Origin: an uncultured Mediterraneibacter sp.
GTDB taxonomy: Bacteria > Bacillota > Clostridia > Lachnospirales > Lachnospiraceae
Assembly: GCA_944383695.1 (NCBI GenBank)
Contig: CALWQP010000018.1
Location: 1 to 60,075 of the forward strand
Length of the DNA: 60,075 nt
Direction of reading: 5' to 3'
Shown in pieces: positions 57,128-60,075 of this stretch. Position 1 is the first letter of the stretch. The number at the start of each line of letters is the position of its first letter. The notes below the pieces were generated by a model. That model searched no databases. It was given only the letters and a program-made list of their open reading frames with translations, and was not told the origin of the DNA. The position numbers were made by a program, and so were the translations under genes.

Positions 57128-58561
57128 TTATGCCGCCGCGTCCGGTTTGTCTTTGGGCAGGATCAGGTTCAGGACCACGGCGAATATTGTTGCCAGCACT
57201 ACCGGCGAGGATGCGAATGTATTGTTGATGATGGACTGAAAGCTTTCCAGACTCATGCTCATGTTCAGGGCGCTGTGGATGCTCTGCGTCATCTGATTTA
57301 AGCAGCCGCTGTTTAAGGACACGCCCATGCCGATGGCAATAGAAAGCCCTGCCACTGTAGTGTTGCGGTAGGTCATTTTCTCTGTCACGAGAAGTTTGAT
57401 GCCTGTCATCGCGATGGACGCAAACACAGACGCCACTGCGCCGCCCAGCACGCACTGCGGGATTGTACGCAGCAATGCGGAAAACTTCGGGATCAGCCCG
57501 GCCACCAGAAGGATCACTGCCGCAGCGGCAAATACTCTTCTTGCCACAACTTTCGTAGAACCCACGATACCTACGTTCTGGCTGTATGTCGCCGTGGGCG
57601 GGCATCCAAACAGAGCGCCCACCATATTGCTTGCGCCGTATCCGATGATGCCTCCGTTCAACTCATCGTCTGTGGGGAGACGGTCCATGCCGCCCGTAGT
57701 CGTGGCGGAGAAATCTCCCATCGCCTGGATCGAGTTGACCAGGAACAAGATCGCAAGGGGCAGGATTGCCGAGATATCAAACTTCATCCCGAATGCCAGG
57801 GGCATCGGCACCTGGAACCAGCCTGCGGATGAAAGAGCGGAAAAGTCTACCATTCCAAAGCAGAGCGCCACAGCGTAGCCGCAAAGAAGTCCGATCAGGA
57901 TGGACGCCAGTTTAAACAGCCCTTTCCCATAGTGGTTCAGAAGAACAACAATGGCAAGCGTGATGAACGCTACCAGCCAGTTCTGCCAGGACCCATAAAC
58001 AAGAGCCGCTGTTTTTCCCTGCTGCTCCACGATCAGTTCATATGTATTGGAAGAGTTTCCTGCCATGTAGTTGACCGCTGTGCTGTAAAGGGAAAGTCCG
58101 ATCGCCATGATCACAGTCCCGATGACAAGCGGCGGAAAGACCTTCCGGATCTGCCGGATAAACATGCCTACAAGGATCGCCACAATGCCGCCCACGATCA
58201 TGGCGCCGAAAATGGTATCTACATCCTTTGCCTGAGCGGCAATCGCCGTCATGGTGGGAACGTAAGCAAAGCTCACGCCGATGATGACCGGCAGCCCGCT
58301 TCCCAGCTTGACCTTCTGCGCATATAGCTGTAAAAGTGTGGAAAGTGCGGCAAACACAAGAGACACCTGGATCAGCAGTCCCATATCTACATTTCCGCCT
58401 GCATTGTTTGCCGCATTCGCGACAAGGATTGCCGGCGTCACGCATCCCACCACCGCTGCCAGCACATGCTGCGCGGCCAGGGGAAACACCTGTCCCATCG
58501 ATGGTTTCCCATTCCATTTAAATAACTCTGAATTATCCTTCTTTAATTTTGTATCACTCAT
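57128..58561 (-). CDS. NCS2-family xanthine/uric acid permease
   Basis: 477 residues with 12-14 membrane segments. NCS2 signatures: PLAAQHVLAAVVGCVTPAI (first segment), SIQAMGDFSATTTGGMDRLPTDDELNGGIIGYG and TATYSQNVGIVGSTKVVAR. The Q..N...E/T pattern fits the xanthine/urate branch rather than uracil. It lies between ssnA and ygfK, so it should supply purine substrate to the operon. Confidence 0.92.
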   Translation of the reverse strand: MSDTKLKKDNSELFKWNGKPSMGQVFPLAAQHVLAAVVGCVTPAILVANAANNAGGNVDMGLLIQVSLVFAALSTLLQLYAQKVKLGSGLPVIIGVSFAYVPTMTAIAAQAKDVDTIFGAMIVGGIVAILVGMFIRQIRKVFPPLVIGTVIMAIGLSLYSTAVNYMAGNSSNTYELIVEQQGKTAALVYGSWQNWLVAFITLAIVVLLNHYGKGLFKLASILIGLLCGYAVALCFGMVDFSALSSAGWFQVPMPLAFGMKFDISAILPLAILFLVNSIQAMGDFSATTTGGMDRLPTDDELNGGIIGYGASNMVGALFGCPPTATYSQNVGIVGSTKVVARRVFAAAAVILLVAGLIPKFSALLRTIPQCVLGGAVASVFASIAMTGIKLLVTEKMTYRNTTVAGLSIAIGMGVSLNSGCLNQMTQSIHSALNMSMSLESFQSIINNTFASSPVVLATIFAVVLNLILPKDKPDAAA

Positions 58562-58658
58562 TTTTATTCACCCATTATTGCCCCCGGCAGATACATCACC
58601 GGGCCCTTCCTTATTTTTCCGTCTTTTCTTCTATTTTTTATCTGTTCCGTCTGCCTTG

Positions 58659-59990
58659 TCAGCCATTGATGCGGGCCGCCAGTTCCGCCGCCGCCTGCCG
58701 ACAGTCTGCCATGACCTTTTCCTCGTCGATCTGTGTCAGCCTCCGGTCCTTCATCAATACCTTTCCATTTGACACAGTCGTCACAACGTCATGCCCTGTC
58801 ACCCCGAATACAAGATGACCGTTGATATTGTTCTCATTCATCGGTGTCAGCGGGTCATATGCCACGATGATGGCGTCGCCTGCCGCGCCTTCTTTGAGTA
58901 CGCCCAGTTCCGGCTTAAAATACCTGCCCGCGATCTTCGCGTTGTTTTCAAAAAGCATCTGCGGAACTTCCGCCCAGGCGGCGTTGGGATCGCATAAATG
59001 GTGCTTATGCAGTACATTCGCCACCTTAAAAGACTCCATCATATCATGGGTATATCCGTCTGTTCCAAGCCCCGTCAGGATCCCTCTGTGCACCAGCTCC
59101 ATGGTGGGCGGACAGCCGCATGCATTTCCCATGTTGGACTCCGGATTATGTACGACCATGGTGTCTGTCTCTTTGAGCAGGTCCATCTCATGGGGATTGA
59201 TGTAAATGCAGTGGCCCAGCAGGGTCTTTTCGCCCAGGATGCCGTGATGCGTCAATCGGTCCACGATGCGTTTTCCGTAATGTTTCAGGCAGTGGTGAAG
59301 ATCCTCGATCCCCTCTGCCACATGGATGTGATATCCCACTTCCTCCGGCTTGTTCTCCGCCGCCAGCGCAAACGTCTCATCCGAGATGGTAAACTGGGCG
59401 TGCATGCCCATCATGCCGGCAATCATTCCACTCTCGTCTTTGAGGGCGTGCCGGATAAACTCCGCATTCTCCATCACGGAAGCTCTCGCCTTGTCCGTGC
59501 CGTCCCGGTCGGACACCTCATAGCACATGCAGGAGCGCACCCCCGCCTCCTTTGCAGCCCTTTCGATTTCAAAAAGAGAGCCTCCAATGGAGCCGAAACT
59601 TGCATGATGATCAAAGACCGTGGTCACGCCGTTTTTGATGCATTCCACATAAGTCGCCATGGCGCTTAAGTATGTATCGTGGAGCGTGAGGTTCCGGTCA
59701 ATGGTCCACCACATTCCGTCCAGGATATCAAGGAATCCCTTCGGTTCGTAGCCCTTTATGGAAAGCCCTCTTGCAAAGGAACTGTAAATATGCTCATGTA
59801 CATTGATAAACGCAGGCATGATCAGACCGCCTTTTGCGTCGATATACTCTGCGCCAGGAAATGCCTGCCGGATATCCTGTGTTCTTCCGACCCTGAATAT
59901 CTTAGTACCCTCGATGGCCACCGCACCGTCTTCAATAAACGGACGAGGGGCATCTCTTGTGATCACTCTCCCATTACCTAAAACCAGCAT
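58659..59990 (-). CDS. ssnA: SsnA-type putative aminohydrolase
   Basis: 443 residues, amidohydrolase superfamily. MLVLGNGRVITRDAPRPFIEDGAVAIEG at the N-terminus, metal ligands in MPAFINVHEHIYSSFARGL, then GYHIHVAEGIEDLHHCL, LLGHCIYINPHEMDLL and GLGTDGYTHDMMES. SsnA proteins accompany ygfK and xdhD; they probably deaminate guanine-like purines. GAGGAGAAG precedes the ATG at 59990. It is the first visible gene of the operon. Confidence 0.9.
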   Translation of the reverse strand: MLVLGNGRVITRDAPRPFIEDGAVAIEGTKIFRVGRTQDIRQAFPGAEYIDAKGGLIMPAFINVHEHIYSSFARGLSIKGYEPKGFLDILDGMWWTIDRNLTLHDTYLSAMATYVECIKNGVTTVFDHHASFGSIGGSLFEIERAAKEAGVRSCMCYEVSDRDGTDKARASVMENAEFIRHALKDESGMIAGMMGMHAQFTISDETFALAAENKPEEVGYHIHVAEGIEDLHHCLKHYGKRIVDRLTHHGILGEKTLLGHCIYINPHEMDLLKETDTMVVHNPESNMGNACGCPPTMELVHRGILTGLGTDGYTHDMMESFKVANVLHKHHLCDPNAAWAEVPQMLFENNAKIAGRYFKPELGVLKEGAAGDAIIVAYDPLTPMNENNINGHLVFGVTGHDVVTTVSNGKVLMKDRRLTQIDEEKVMADCRQAAAELAARING

Positions 59991-60075
59991 CTCTCTTTCT
60001 TCTCCTCGTATTATAAAGTAGTAGTGTTTATAGACCCTCTCCAAGGTCTGTATGCTATACTGTTTGGAGATACTG

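Noticed and set aside
57396-58517. Long antisense frames over the purine operon
   Set aside because: High-GC codon-position bias produces open shadows opposite ygfK, xdhD and the permease; none has a ribosome site or sensible composition.
59991-60075. Purine-type riboswitch before ssnA
   Set aside because: There is a small GACC/GGTC hairpin and a TATAAT, but no purine-aptamer core sequence; the window ends too soon to judge.

Overview
The window looks like the chromosome of an anaerobic, gut-type Firmicute, probably a Lachnospiraceae (Clostridium cluster XIVa) member. The grounds are strong AGGAGG ribosome sites, a labile-selenium/molybdenum purine-catabolism cluster typical of that group, and a pLS20-like conjugation apparatus. 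The flanks are visibly GC-richer than the AT-rich centre. No rRNA or tRNA gene and no CRISPR array was seen.

Left flank (1-2275): a small unknown gene, a zinc-ribbon membrane protein, and the first 207 codons of an NMT1/THI5-type substrate-binding lipoprotein. The last 141 codons of that lipoprotein lie almost 40 kb away at 41891-42316. Between them sits a complete integrative and conjugative element (about 39.6 kb). It is bounded by a 12-bp direct repeat, TTTACTGTTGAG (2264-2275 and 41879-41890), with 12-bp inverted repeats just inside. Precise excision would restore a 348-residue reading frame (...GDFTVE|FEPGATT...).

Element, in the direction of minus-strand transcription: regulators and small-RNA/micro-peptide modules (35-40.3 kb); surface proteins, including a 1073-residue Cna-B-repeat adhesin (29-34 kb); the type IV secretion operon with VirB2-like, VirD4, polytopic VirB6-like, VirB3-like, a VirB4 split over two genes, a glucosaminidase/M23 lytic enzyme and a CpaE-like ATPase (17.8-29 kb); an ArdC/metallopeptidase/TOPRIM protein, a winged-helix Rep-like protein, SSB, ParA and ParB (10.4-17.5 kb); cargo (nuclease, DUF5688); a structured oriT candidate, two small relaxosome proteins, a MobP-type relaxase with Sel1 repeats, and a second ParB-like protein (2.3-7.6 kb). 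A large serine recombinase lies at the right end on the plus strand.

The most striking signal is a dispersed odd-centred 19-bp palindrome, consensus CGTACCGAAWTTCGGTACG. There are 15 good and 2 decayed copies, all inside the element and none seen in the flanks. Copies sit in front of genes, exactly abutting stop codons, abutting -35 boxes and even inside two coding regions. This resembles the KorB/OB global circuit of IncP plasmids, and the element encodes two ParB/KorB-class proteins and a ParA. Nested in the same network are two tandem ~372-bp units, each encoding an Fst/Lpt-like micro-toxin and a facing antisense RNA complementary to the toxin start region, plus a related unit with a non-membrane 46-residue peptide and a TxpA/holin-like toxin module. 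None of these peptides is longer than 46 residues.

Right flank (41891-60075): the SBP remnant, a small hypothetical gene, a MATE transporter behind a short terminator-containing leader, modABC with a palindrome over its promoter, and a modE-like regulator joined to a minus-strand purine operon: ssnA, NCS2 xanthine permease, ygfK, hydA, yqeC, a yqeB-mocA fusion, and an xdhD-type fused xanthine dehydrogenase. Molybdate uptake, cofactor maturation and purine oxidation/ring opening are therefore encoded side by side.
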